The notes beneath the pieces are model-generated. The model worked only from the letters and a program-made list of their open reading frames with translations, made no database searches and was not told the origin of the DNA. Position numbers and translations under genes: made by a program. Of a stretch of DNA of 64,000 nucleotides, positions 26,611 through 36,075 are shown one piece after another; the stretch's first letter is position 1, and every line of letters starts with the position of its first letter. Source of the DNA: FEN-1297 sp021817845 (GTDB lineage: Bacteria > Bacteroidota > Ignavibacteria > Ignavibacteriales > Ignavibacteriaceae); NCBI GenBank assembly GCA_021817845.1, contig JAKAFW010000007.1, positions 1 through 64,000 of the forward strand, in the 5' to 3' direction.

Positions 26611-26907
26611 ATGGCGACAAAAGAAGAAATATTGGAAGTCCTAAAAGGGGTAATTGATCCTGAAATCGGGTTGAATATTGTTGACCTTGGATTGGTCTAT
26701 GAAGTCGAGTTTAATGAGAATGAAATTTCCATAACAATGACATTAACAACTCCCGGCTGCCCAATGCACAATAGTATAACTGCATGGGTTGAAAAAATCA
26801 TAACCCAATTGGAGTCTGACGCTTCCGTAAAAATAAATCTCGTGTGGGAACCTAAATGGAGTCCCGATTTAATGTCTATAGACGCCAGAAGAGAATTAGG
26901 AATTTAA
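26611..26907 (+). CDS. MIP18/PaaD-like (DUF59) iron-sulfur assembly factor
   Basis: The 98-residue protein has the family signature DPEIGLNIVDLGLVYEV and the cysteine TTPGCPMHN. Such SufT/PaaD-like proteins help place Fe-S clusters. It lies five bases after the membrane protein gene and 14 before the next, within the regulon, where it may repair clusters damaged by NO (inference). Confidence 0.92.
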   Translation: MATKEEILEVLKGVIDPEIGLNIVDLGLVYEVEFNENEISITMTLTTPGCPMHNSITAWVEKIITQLESDASVKINLVWEPKWSPDLMSIDARRELGI

Positions 26908-26921
26908 CTAAGGAATAAAAA

Positions 26922-27377
26922 ATGTTTACTACAGTCAGGTATTTTGTAAAAACAAGTATCATATTTTTAATTGTTGGAATTTTTACCGGACTTTATATGT
27001 CACTCAATAAGCATTTGTTTTACACCGGCTTTTCACCGGAATTAATATCTGCCCATACTCACATCATTCTCGTCGGTTCTATTATGATGATGATTATGGG
27101 AGTAGCATTGTGGTTCTTCCCCCGCGCCGAAAAAGATGACAAAAAATATAATCCGGATCTTATTCTTGTCACCTACTGGATAATGACAATATCTACCGCC
27201 TTAAGGTTTTTATTTCAAGTGATAGGCTCTTTTATAGAATCAAAATATATTGAAACGGGTATTTCTGTTTTTTCTATATTTCAAGTTTTGGCAATTATTC
27301 TTTTCTTTTATGCGATGTGGGGAAGGATTAGAGGGGTCGGCAGCCAGTACCGTGAAGCTAAAGGAGAAAAATTTTAA
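26922..27377 (+). CDS. Small heme-copper-oxidase-like membrane protein
   Basis: The 151-residue protein has four hydrophobic segments with SAHTHIILVGSIMMMIMGVALWFFPR, a His-rich helix similar to that of the 421-residue neighbour and to cbb3-oxidase helices. It is too short for an oxidase. It may work with the larger protein as a heme-binding pair (inference). Confidence 0.7.
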   Translation: MFTTVRYFVKTSIIFLIVGIFTGLYMSLNKHLFYTGFSPELISAHTHIILVGSIMMMIMGVALWFFPRAEKDDKKYNPDLILVTYWIMTISTALRFLFQVIGSFIESKYIETGISVFSIFQVLAIILFFYAMWGRIRGVGSQYREAKGEKF

Positions 27378-27435
27378 CGGTGCAAGTAATAACAAACTCA
27401 ATGAAAAATTAACATCAGATCAAAGGAGCTTAATA

Positions 27436-27774
27436 ATGGAAAATGAAAAGAACAAGTTAGAAACAGAATCGATCTTTCCGAAAAATTTGGCAGAAGAAAT
27501 TGAATATCAATTATCCTCAATTGTAAGCAAGCAATTACTAAAAAAGCCGAACGGCAATGTAACTTTATTTGCTTTTGACAAAGATGAATCTTTGACAGAA
27601 CATACATCGCCGTTTGAAGCAGTAATTTATATTGTTGACGGATCTATGGAAATCACTGTTGGAGGAAAACCTTTTGTTGTTGCTCCCGGGCAATTTATAA
27701 TTCTTCCTCCTAATGTTCCCCACGGAGTAAAAGCAATAGAGAAAGCCAAAATGACTTTAACAATGATCAAATAA
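27436..27774 (+). CDS. Small cupin-domain protein (paralogue of the one at 13 kb)
   Basis: The start is ATG 27436, which has AAAGGAG eight bases upstream; a longer frame beginning at 27250 overlaps the previous gene and is not supported. The 112-residue product has the cupin motifs EHTSPFEAVIYIVDGSMEITV and VPHGVKAI. It shares KKPNGNVTLFAFDKDE with the cupin at 13020-13376, so the regulon has one copy at each end. Function unknown. Confidence 0.87.
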   Translation: MENEKNKLETESIFPKNLAEEIEYQLSSIVSKQLLKKPNGNVTLFAFDKDESLTEHTSPFEAVIYIVDGSMEITVGGKPFVVAPGQFIILPPNVPHGVKAIEKAKMTLTMIK

Positions 27775-28500
27775 TATTCGGGAAAATCAAAGATGAACCC
27801 CAATATAAAGATCAATCGCTTTACGAATATTATGATAAACAAGACAGTTGGACATGTTTCAGAGCAATTCTAAAAATAAATTTAGTATGATTTTCCAGTT
27901 TTGTATTTCCCATTGTGGTGGATTCTCGGAATAGAAACTCTTGAGGTATTCCCGAATTATTTTCTTTTACTGAATTCAAAAAATTAACATTTCTATATTT
28001 TCTTTATTCAATATTAGTCGAACTTATTTCATTGAAAATAAATTATTTTATCTCTATATCCTAACAATAATAAAAAATATTTAGTCTGTGATAAACTTGC
28101 GGGACTTTTCATAACTCAATACATTTCTATCTTAAAACAAAAAAGCGCGGCGATGGGGATGACATCGGGCTTAATTCTGTTTGCTTCAAAGGATAGTGAT
28201 ATACCCTTCGAAAGAGTTAATTCTCATCAAAATCTTATAATTTGTTTTGTTAAAGAATAAATATTTTTTATTTATTCAGTATAATAATACAACCTTTATA
28301 ATTTTGGGTTACCTATATTATGACCCAACGACTATTTTACAAGCCTGCTTCGGTTACCTAATTTTTAATCTAATGCGAAATATAAATTAAGTTAAATTTC
28401 CCTTGCTTTGATAAGCTTTTTTCATTTAGTTATCTTTGTTATTCAAAATAACGTTTTGCCCAATTAAACTAATGAACTAATAATATATACTGGAAAATTT
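27775..28500. other. Gene-free stretch between the denitrification cluster and proS
   Basis: About 725 bases, no gene visible. It holds the second, diverged copy of the putative small RNA (28136-28265). The remainder is AT-rich without other repeats. The proS promoter must lie within the last 200 bases but I cannot point to it. Confidence 0.5.
28136..28265 (-). ncRNA. Putative small structured RNA, copy 2 (probably decayed)
   Basis: This matches the RNA at 2513-2628 over about 130 bases with conserved stem UUCGAAGG/CCUUUGAA, loop GUAUAUC and bulge GAAGCAAACAGA. The terminator stem has three mismatches and the promoter -10 is poor (TTGATG), with TTAACA as -35. It is probably a duplicate losing function, or a variant from another promoter. 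Lower confidence than copy 1. Confidence 0.45.
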
Positions 28501-30189
28501 ATGCGTTTGAGTAAATCTTTTGTTCCTACGTTAAAAGAAGTCCCTAATGATGCGGTCGTTGCTAGTCATGTTTATATGCTGCGCGCTGGTATGGTAAGAA
28601 TGCTTTCTGCGGGAATTTATTCTTTTCTACCTCTCGGTTATAAAGTAATAAAAAAAATCTCTCAGATAATTAGAGAAGAGATAGATGCAATCGGCGGACA
28701 GGAATTTCATTTGCCGGCATTAAACCCCAGAGAAATTTGGGAAGAGACAAACCGCGTTGAAGCCTTCGGCGATACGATGTTCCATCTCAAAAATCGCGAT
28801 TATGTTTTAGCCCCTACTCACGAAGAGATAATGACTTTCCATGCCAGGAATGTATTAAAATCTTATAAAGATTTACCCCAAATCTGGTATCAGATTCAAA
28901 CTAAATTCAGAAATGAAGCTCGCCCAAGAAGCGGTGTTATCCGGGGCAGGCAATTTTTAATGAAAGATTCATATTCGTTCGACGCAACCTGGGAAGAATT
29001 AGATAAGTCTTATGATCTTCACGATAAAGCTTATAGAAACATTTTCGACCGTTGCGATTTGAAGTACTTTGTCGTGGGAGCATCAAGCGGAGCAATGGGT
29101 GGAACCGGCTCAGAAGAGTTTATGGTTAAGTCTGATGCCGGTGAAGATACTGTTGCTTATTGTGAGAATTGCGGCTATGCAGCTAATGTCGAAGTTGCCC
29201 AATCAAAAATACCGTCAAGGAAACGTGACGAAAACATTTTGGAGTTAAAAGAAATTTCTACTCCTAATATAAAATCCATTGATGAGCTTTGTGAGTTCTT
29301 AAAAATAGATGAAACCGAATGTGCTAAGTCAAGAGTCTATATTTATAATGATAAGCCGGTTCTTATTTTAATGTGCGGCAATGATGAAGTGAATGAAGTA
29401 AAATTGGAAAAAGTCTTGGGCGGAAAAATTCGCCCGGCTCATTTAGAGGAGCTAAAAGAGATCACAGGAGCTGATGCAGGTTCGATCGGACCTATAGAAT
29501 TTAAGGAAAGGATTATTGTTGACAATCGGTTGAAAGAGTCTAATAATCTTTATAGCGGAGCAAACAAAAATGATTTCCATATCGGCGGAATAGATTTGAA
29601 GAGAGACTTAAAAGATCCGGAATATTTTGATTTAAGAATTGTAAAGTCCGGTGAAGGATGCCCGAATTGTGATGAAAATTTGGAAGTATTCAGCGCAATA
29701 GAACTTGGACATATATTTAAGCTTGGTACTAAATATTCTGTTGCTATGGGCGCAAATTTTCTTGATGAATCCGGTAAAGAAAATCCAATCATTATGGGTA
29801 GCTATGGTATTGGAGTTGAACGAGTTATGGCTTGTTATATAGAACAGCACCATGATGAAAACGGAATTATTTGGGATAATACACTTGCGCCTTTCCAAGT
29901 ACAGCTTATCAGTTTGAATATGAAGAAGCCGGAAGTCATTGAGGCTTCTGAAAAAATATATGATGATTTAACTTCAAACAGTATTAATGTTTTATTTGAT
30001 GACAGGATCGACGCACAAGCTGGGTTCAAGTTTAAAGATGCTGACCTTTTAGGTATGCCGATTCAAGTAATTGTCGGTGAGAAAAAACTTAAAGACAAAA
30101 AAGTTGAAGTTAAGATTAGAAAGTCCGGTGAGCGCTTTGATGTCGATTTAAGTGAGCTGCTTGGTAAGATGAAAGAGTTAATAAAATAA
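28501..30189 (+). CDS. proS: Prolyl-tRNA synthetase, bacterial type
   Basis: The 562-residue protein has class II motifs: motif 1 region, motif 2 TKFRNEARPRSGVIRGRQFLMKDSYSF, and motif 3 GSYGIGVERVMA, plus the editing (INS) domain between motifs 2 and 3 (residues about 230-390) and the C-terminal anticodon-binding domain. Length and architecture are of the typical bacterial ProS. A terminator hairpin follows at 30226. Confidence 0.98.
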   Translation: MRLSKSFVPTLKEVPNDAVVASHVYMLRAGMVRMLSAGIYSFLPLGYKVIKKISQIIREEIDAIGGQEFHLPALNPREIWEETNRVEAFGDTMFHLKNRDYVLAPTHEEIMTFHARNVLKSYKDLPQIWYQIQTKFRNEARPRSGVIRGRQFLMKDSYSFDATWEELDKSYDLHDKAYRNIFDRCDLKYFVVGASSGAMGGTGSEEFMVKSDAGEDTVAYCENCGYAANVEVAQSKIPSRKRDENILELKEISTPNIKSIDELCEFLKIDETECAKSRVYIYNDKPVLILMCGNDEVNEVKLEKVLGGKIRPAHLEELKEITGADAGSIGPIEFKERIIVDNRLKESNNLYSGANKNDFHIGGIDLKRDLKDPEYFDLRIVKSGEGCPNCDENLEVFSAIELGHIFKLGTKYSVAMGANFLDESGKENPIIMGSYGIGVERVMACYIEQHHDENGIIWDNTLAPFQVQLISLNMKKPEVIEASEKIYDDLTSNSINVLFDDRIDAQAGFKFKDADLLGMPIQVIVGEKKLKDKKVEVKIRKSGERFDVDLSELLGKMKELIK

Positions 30190-30225
30190 AAATAGTATAG
30201 TCCTCATAGAATATGTTTTGAAACT

Positions 30226-30256
30226 TGAGGCTCATTTCAAAAAATGAGCCTCATTT
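30226..30256 (+). terminator. Hairpin after proS
   Basis: TGAGGCTCATTT pairs with AATGAGCCTCA around a short A-rich loop and is followed by TTT, giving a plausible intrinsic terminator downstream of proS. Confidence 0.65.
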
Positions 30257-30352
30257 ACAAATTCAGATTTTCAAATAGAGATTAAAATGCTAATCTCTGC
30301 ATTGAATGCTATTTAAGTAAAAAGTATATTTAAATAAAAAAAGTTGAGCAAA

Positions 30353-30577
30353 ATGGATTATAAGGACTACATAACTATAAATCCCGGCAAAAGAAGCGGT
30401 AAGCCATGTATCAGAGATACAAGAATTACCGTTTATGATATTCTGGAGTATCTGGCTTCTGGTATGACCGTCGAAGATGTGCTAAAAGATTTTAATGAAC
30501 TTAATAAAAATGATATCCTCGCGTGCCTCAGTTACGCTGCTGATAGAGAGAAGAAATCAATCATTTTAGCATCATGA
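30353..30577 (+). CDS. DUF433 antitoxin-like protein
   Basis: The 74-residue protein is a complete DUF433 (VapB-like) domain: GKPCIRDTRITVYDILEYLASGMTVEDVLKDF is the classic signature. Start ATG 30353 is preferred to an upstream TTG. Its stop overlaps an ATG in the next gene (ATGA), as in intact pairs with a DUF5615 toxin; the toxin here is a remnant. Confidence 0.85.
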   Translation: MDYKDYITINPGKRSGKPCIRDTRITVYDILEYLASGMTVEDVLKDFNELNKNDILACLSYAADREKKSIILAS

Positions 30578-30630
30578 AATTACTGTTGGATCAAAATCTT
30601 TCTCAAAGGACACACAAAATTCTATTTTAA
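30574..30630 (+). pseudogene. Truncated DUF5615-like toxin remnant
   Basis: Starts ATGA-overlapped with the antitoxin and reads MKLLLDQNLSQRTHKILF, then TAA. This is the DUF5615 N-terminus (LLLDxNLS with the first catalytic Asp) cut after 18 codons. The rest of the toxin is missing, so the antitoxin is orphaned. Confidence 0.7.
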
Positions 30631-30716
30631 TTTTTTAATAAAATTAAATCAAAGAGAATTTGAAAAGCCTTTGATTAGCTAATCGCCTCCAACAAATATG
30701 GAAGAAACATAAATTT

Positions 30717-32708
30717 TTATTCCTCCGGTTTACCTCTTAAAGCATCCCAAATCATGTAAGTACAAAGTATAGCAAACATAATTAATCCTAGCAACTCTCC
30801 GGAATGAGAATCTGTCCATTCAGAGCTAACGGCAATATTGACGTTGAATTTTCTAAGGAAAGCGCTTACAACTCCCATCAATGCGCCTCCGGCAATGAAT
30901 CCTGACGCAATTAAGGTCCCTCTTTCTCCTCGGGATTTATTAATCTTCTCGTCTTTACTTCTTGTCGAAACAAAATAAGCAATCAAACCGCCGACTAAAA
31001 GTGGAGTATTTAGCTCAAGCGGAATGTACATACCGAGAGCAAAAGCTAAAGCAGGTACGCCAATCATCGTAAGAAGTAACGCCATCAATGCACCGGCAAC
31101 ATATAATATCCATGGCGCCGGTTGGCTTTCCATTAGAGGTTTAATAACAGCCGCCATTGCATTTGCCTGTGGAGCTACAAGAGCATTCGGTCCGGTAAAT
31201 CCATAAATATTATTTAATAGTAGAATTACATATCCTACTGTTGCTGCTGAAACCAAAGTTCCTAAAAATTTCCAGCTTTCTTGTTTGTAAGGCGAAGATC
31301 CAAGCCAGTACCCTATTTTTAAGTCTGTTATAAAACTTCCGGACATTGATAATGCGGTACATACAACTCCGCCAATCAATAATGCTGCAACCATGCCGCC
31401 GGTCCCTTTTAATCCGATTGAAACCAAAATTATGGATGACAATATTAAAGTCATCAAGGTCATTCCTGATACCGGATTTGTTCCTACTATTGCTGTTGCT
31501 GTGGCTGCAACGGTTGTAAACAGGAATGAAATTATTAAGACTATCAGCAATCCAACTAAAGCATAAAGAAATGTACCTACAACACCAAGTAAGAAAAAAA
31601 TAAAAATTGCCACCGCTGTTGCAATAATGGAAATAGCTATTACCTTCATCGCTATATCGCGGTTAGTTCTCAATTTTTCTTTGACCGCATCCTTTTTGCC
31701 CATAATTTCCTTTGCCGCTAAGGAAAATGCTGTACCGATTATTTTTGAAGAGCGAATAATCCCAATTATACCGGCCATAGCAATTCCGCCAATTCCGATA
31801 TGGCGTACATAATTAGAGAAAATTTGATCTGCTGACATATCTTTAATAAGCAAAGTAACATTTGCGCCCAATGGCACTGTCAGGCTTTGACCTACGTATG
31901 CAGTTAACGGAATAAGGACATACCACGAAACAAAAGAACCGGCACAGATAATTGCAGCGTAACGAAGACCGATAATATATCCCAGTCCCATAACTGCTGC
32001 GCCGATATCCATCTTAAAAATCATTTTATATTTGTCTGCAATTTTTTCACCGATTGGAATAACACGCGAGGTAAAAACTTCATTCCACCAACCGGTGGAG
32101 GCAACAATAAAATCATACAAGCCGCCGATTATACCGCTAACGACCAATACAACTGCCTGATTGCCGCCTTTCTCACCTGCAACTAAAACTTCGGTAGTTG
32201 CTGTGGCTTCAGGGAATGGATATTGCCCGTGCATCTCTTTAACAAAATATTTTCTGAATGGAATTAAAAATAAAATTCCCAAGACCCCGCCGAATAATGA
32301 AGCTAAAAATATTTTGTAGAATTCTGCATTTAAGTTCAAAATGTACAAAGCCGGTATAGTAAAGATTGCACCAGCCACTACACCGCCTGAAGTTGAGCCG
32401 ATTGACTGAATAATTACATTTTCGCCGAGTGCATTTTTTCTCTTTGTGGCAGTAGACAGCCCAACTGCAATTATTGCAATTGGAATAGCTGCTTCGAATA
32501 CTTGTCCAATTTTTAATCCGAGATATGCAGCAGCAGCGGAAAAAAGTATCGCCATTAAAAGTCCCGTTAGGACAGAATAAAAGCTAACTTCCGGGACTTT
32601 AACATTAGGGGGCATAACAGGCACATATTCTTCGCCCGCTTTTAGTTCTGTGTATGCATTTTCCGGTAATCCTTTTAAGTTTTCACCGTTAATGTGTGTT
32701 TCGCTCAT
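30717..32708 (-). CDS. OPT-family oligopeptide transporter
   Basis: The start is ATG 32708 with GGGAG six bases upstream; an in-frame TTG lies four codons earlier. The 663-residue protein has roughly 14-16 hydrophobic helices and the family motifs LTGLLMAILFSAAAAYLGLKIGQVFEAAIP and GQYPFPEATATTEVLVAG. OPT transporters couple peptide or metal-chelate uptake to protons in the inner membrane. Substrate unknown. No obvious partner gene. Confidence 0.93.
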   Translation of the reverse strand: MSETHINGENLKGLPENAYTELKAGEEYVPVMPPNVKVPEVSFYSVLTGLLMAILFSAAAAYLGLKIGQVFEAAIPIAIIAVGLSTATKRKNALGENVIIQSIGSTSGGVVAGAIFTIPALYILNLNAEFYKIFLASLFGGVLGILFLIPFRKYFVKEMHGQYPFPEATATTEVLVAGEKGGNQAVVLVVSGIIGGLYDFIVASTGWWNEVFTSRVIPIGEKIADKYKMIFKMDIGAAVMGLGYIIGLRYAAIICAGSFVSWYVLIPLTAYVGQSLTVPLGANVTLLIKDMSADQIFSNYVRHIGIGGIAMAGIIGIIRSSKIIGTAFSLAAKEIMGKKDAVKEKLRTNRDIAMKVIAISIIATAVAIFIFFLLGVVGTFLYALVGLLIVLIISFLFTTVAATATAIVGTNPVSGMTLMTLILSSIILVSIGLKGTGGMVAALLIGGVVCTALSMSGSFITDLKIGYWLGSSPYKQESWKFLGTLVSAATVGYVILLLNNIYGFTGPNALVAPQANAMAAVIKPLMESQPAPWILYVAGALMALLLTMIGVPALAFALGMYIPLELNTPLLVGGLIAYFVSTRSKDEKINKSRGERGTLIASGFIAGGALMGVVSAFLRKFNVNIAVSSEWTDSHSGELLGLIMFAILCTYMIWDALRGKPEE

Positions 32709-32857
32709 AATTTCTCCCAATCAATTTAATAGTGAATATAAGCTGAATTTTTAATTTCTCATTTAACACAAAATAAAATTAAGAAGATTTTTTCAGATAA
32801 AACAACAAAAAATATTATTTGTTCAAAGATTAACTTCAGTTTGCTTATCTTAATATT

Positions 32858-33541
32858 ATGAATGGAAAACTTTTTTTAGTCTCAACCCCTATTGGAAATT
32901 GGGACGATATTACCCTTCGGGCTTTAAGAATTCTTCGTGAAGTTGACTTTATAATTTGTGAAGAATTTAAAGAGGCAAGGCGCCTTCTTTCCGAATATAA
33001 AATTGAAAAAGAACTCACCTCACTTAACGAACACAACGAAAAAGAGGTCGCGGATGAAATCCTTTTGAAAATATTGGAAGGCAAATCTGCTGCTTTAATT
33101 TCCGATTGCGGAACACCATTATTTTCAGACCCGGGACATCTTTTGGTTGAGCTTTGCATATCTCAGAATATTCAAGTAGTACCGGTTCCTGGCGCTAATT
33201 CTCTTTTACCAGCATTGACAGCCTCCGGTTTGGACTTTGAAAAATTCTATTATTATGGATGGCTTTCACCTAAAAAGGAAATACGGCAGCAACAATTATT
33301 GCAAATAAAAAAAATAAATGAAGTGATTATCCTTCTCGATACACCCTATAGATTAAAAAGTCTGCTCGCGGATGTTGTGAAAATTTTAGGGAAAAATGCC
33401 CAGGTAGTGCTTGCATATCAACTCACGATGGGAAATGAAAGGTTTTATAGAGGAACGGCTGAAGAAGTTTTATCCATTGTTGAAAGAACGAATTTGAAAG
33501 GTGAGTTTGTTCTCATTCTAAATAATAAAAAGGTGCACTAG
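32858..33541 (+). CDS. rsmI: 16S rRNA (cytidine-2'-O)-methyltransferase RsmI
   Basis: The 227-residue protein has the tetrapyrrole-methylase-type fold motifs of RsmI: LFLVSTPIGNWDDITLRAL, ISDCGTPLFSDPG and VPVPGANSLLPALTASGL. RsmI 2'-O-methylates C1402 in 16S rRNA, near the P site. It ends tail-to-tail with rlmD, sharing the CTAG that forms both stop codons. Confidence 0.92.
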   Translation: MNGKLFLVSTPIGNWDDITLRALRILREVDFIICEEFKEARRLLSEYKIEKELTSLNEHNEKEVADEILLKILEGKSAALISDCGTPLFSDPGHLLVELCISQNIQVVPVPGANSLLPALTASGLDFEKFYYYGWLSPKKEIRQQQLLQIKKINEVIILLDTPYRLKSLLADVVKILGKNAQVVLAYQLTMGNERFYRGTAEEVLSIVERTNLKGEFVLILNNKKVH

Positions 33542-34977
33542 CTTTTTTCTAGCAGCGCTACATTCTCAATATGATAAGTATGAGGGAACATATCGACAGG
33601 ACGAATTTTGATTAACTTATACCCCGCCGTACTGAACAACTTTATATCTCTTACCTGAGTGGTCGGATTGCAACTAACATATACAATTTTTTGAGGACTA
33701 AGCTTTATTACATCATTCACAGTATTTGTGTGCATACCATTGCGCGGTGGATCTAAAATTACAACGTCAGGATGCGGCAATTCTTTTTCTTCAACTTTAG
33801 GCAAAAATGATTTATAAAGATCTGCAGTTATAAAATTTACATTATCAACTTCATTTAGCTTTTTATTTTCCTCTGCATCGGACACGGCAGATTCAACTGT
33901 TTCAAACCCGAATACTTGTTGAGCTTTCGATGAAACAAAAATGGAAATTGTTCCTGCACCGGAATATAAGTCGTAAACTATTTCTCTACCCGTTAGCCCT
34001 GCAAAGTCCATTGCCGTCTGATAAAGTTTTTCAGCCTGTAAAGAATTTGTCTGGAAGAATGAATTTGCACTGATCCTAAATTTATAATTACCTATCGAAT
34101 CATAAATATATCCGTTTCCGTAATATACTTTCTCATAGTCTCCCGTCGCAATCAAAGCTTTCTTTAAGTTGATATTATTGATGACAGTAGTTATTTGCGG
34201 AATTTCTTTTACTATCATTCCGGTATATTGATTCATTATATCATCATCTTCATTAAAGGTAACAAGGTTAACCATTAAATCTTTTGTGTTATGCGATTGT
34301 TTGATGACAAGGTTTCTTAAATATCCCGAATTAGTCTTTGAAGAATAAATAGAGATTGATCTACTCTTAAAAAAATCTCTTGTAAAGTTTAGTATTTGAT
34401 TGCTGACATTTGATTGTAAAAAACATTCGTCGATATCTAGTACTTTGTCAAATATATTTGGGATGTGCAAGCCAAGCGCAAAATTACGATCAATTTCCTC
34501 ACCTGTGTTTATTTCAACCTGGGTAAGCCATCGCCTATCGGCTAATGAGAACTCCATTTTATTTCTGTAAAAGAATATATTATTCGAAGGGATAATTGAT
34601 TCCGAGTTTAAGTTCTCAAATCCCCCCATCTTCCAAAAAATTTGTTCAACCTGTTCCTGTTTAAACTTCGCCTGGGCATCATAATCAAGGTCCTGTTGCT
34701 TGCATCCGCCGCAAACGCCAAAATATTTACATCTTGCCTTTACCCTGAATTGTGAAGGTGAAATTACCTTAACCGTTTTTGCTTCGGCATAAGATTTTTT
34801 AATCTTAACAAGTTGGGCTTCAACAATATCGCCAGGATAAGCGCCGTGAACAAAAATTACATATTTAGAAGTCTCACCTTTCCCGTCAACCGGGTCTTTA
34901 ATTATCTTTGCTATTCCTTTTCCTTCAAAAGCAAAGCCTTCAATTTCAAGCTCAAGTAAGTCGCCTTTCTTCATCAA
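33538..34977 (-). CDS. 23S rRNA (uracil-5-)-methyltransferase RlmD/RumA family
   Basis: The 479-residue protein has an N-terminal TRAM domain, a [4Fe-4S] cluster Cys set (CKYFGVCGGCKQQD), the RNA-binding central domain and a Rossmann AdoMet domain with YDLYSGAGTIS. The catalytic Cys is in YVSCNPTTQ. It methylates C5 of a uridine in RNA; U1939 versus U747 or tRNA U54 cannot be decided from sequence. It overlaps the next gene by four bases. Confidence 0.9.
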   Translation of the reverse strand: MMKKGDLLELEIEGFAFEGKGIAKIIKDPVDGKGETSKYVIFVHGAYPGDIVEAQLVKIKKSYAEAKTVKVISPSQFRVKARCKYFGVCGGCKQQDLDYDAQAKFKQEQVEQIFWKMGGFENLNSESIIPSNNIFFYRNKMEFSLADRRWLTQVEINTGEEIDRNFALGLHIPNIFDKVLDIDECFLQSNVSNQILNFTRDFFKSRSISIYSSKTNSGYLRNLVIKQSHNTKDLMVNLVTFNEDDDIMNQYTGMIVKEIPQITTVINNINLKKALIATGDYEKVYYGNGYIYDSIGNYKFRISANSFFQTNSLQAEKLYQTAMDFAGLTGREIVYDLYSGAGTISIFVSSKAQQVFGFETVESAVSDAEENKKLNEVDNVNFITADLYKSFLPKVEEKELPHPDVVILDPPRNGMHTNTVNDVIKLSPQKIVYVSCNPTTQVRDIKLFSTAGYKLIKIRPVDMFPHTYHIENVALLEKS

Positions 34978-35687
34978 ACTGCCTTCTGCAAAATCAGCAT
35001 CATGAAACCAAAATAATTTTCTCCTCCGAGGTTAAGAAATGCATTCGATTCGTGGCTCATTTTCTTGATTAACTTTTTGTAATAAGATTTTTCATTCTCC
35101 GAAAGTGAATCTATATTCTCGTGCAAAAGCGATGTGCTCATTTTATAAAAATCTTTCAGTGTTGAAGATAGATCATGTTCGTATAAAACATCAAAATTTC
35201 GTTCGGTATAGTATTTAAGAAAATTATCTTTCAATAGAGGAATAATACCTGAACTTTGGAAAATATCATTTACAAATTTCGGAGGTTCTTGAGTAAAGAT
35301 TACATTTTCACCAACACAGAAAACCCCCTTAGGCTTTAAAATCCTTTTTACTTCTTTGATTATTTTATTTCTTCCTAAGTTAGAGATGGAAGCTTGAGCA
35401 TAAACCAAATCAAATTCTTCGTCACGAAAATCAGTGTTAGTAAATTCCATCATCTTTGCAGAAATATATTTATTATTGCCGAGTAATAACCTTATTTGCA
35501 AAAGGGAGTCATTATCCTCTACAATTATTATAACTTGGGAAGCTCCTCTAACTATAAATTCATTGGCTAATTCGGTAGTGCCTCCGCCGATAATTAAAAT
35601 AGTTTTTCCTTCAAGAATTACCTGTGAGGAAAGGATTGTGAATTGTCTATCCGTACCCGGAAGAAAAATGGGTTTTATTGTTTTCAC
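34974..35687 (-). CDS. SAM-dependent methyltransferase
   Basis: The 237-residue protein has a Rossmann-type AdoMet fold: motif I ILIIGGGTTELA, acidic loop IIIVED, and the post-I region DEEFDLVYAQASI followed by LKPKGVFCVGE, the class I pattern. Substrate unknown. It overlaps rlmD by four bases (ATGA), implying a shared operon and perhaps an RNA-modification role. Confidence 0.82.
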   Translation of the reverse strand: MKTIKPIFLPGTDRQFTILSSQVILEGKTILIIGGGTTELANEFIVRGASQVIIIVEDNDSLLQIRLLLGNNKYISAKMMEFTNTDFRDEEFDLVYAQASISNLGRNKIIKEVKRILKPKGVFCVGENVIFTQEPPKFVNDIFQSSGIIPLLKDNFLKYYTERNFDVLYEHDLSSTLKDFYKMSTSLLHENIDSLSENEKSYYKKLIKKMSHESNAFLNLGGENYFGFMMLILQKAV

Positions 35688-36075
35688 TTATTACATCTAA
35701 AAATTGGTAAGAAAAATTTCCTATAATACGGTATCGAAAAAACCGCACTGCAATTTAACTAAAGCCATTTTAAGTTGAAAAGGTTTACGCACTAAAACTT
35801 AGTCGCCTCATTTTAATTCTTCCAATTCCATTCAAAAAAGGAAAAGCAAATCAAAACTAATCCCAAAAACATTATGAATGCACTCTGAATGCACTGTGAA
35901 TACACTTCAACAAGCTTTCTAATAGCCTTATCTTATACACCTATCACACATTACTTCCATTTTCCTTAACTTTTTACTTTTAACTTTTTCCTTTATTTCA
36001 CAAAGTAGTGAATTGCCTTTCTAAACAAGTTCTGCTATTTTTATTAACAAAAAATTGAAACCAATCGAGGCAATA
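35688..36075. other. Intergenic stretch with no gene
   Basis: About 390 bases between divergent genes, holding promoters for both. It has short GAATGCACT/GTGAATACACT repeats near 35877-35908, but no ORF with a plausible product or RNA structure that I can support. Confidence 0.45.
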
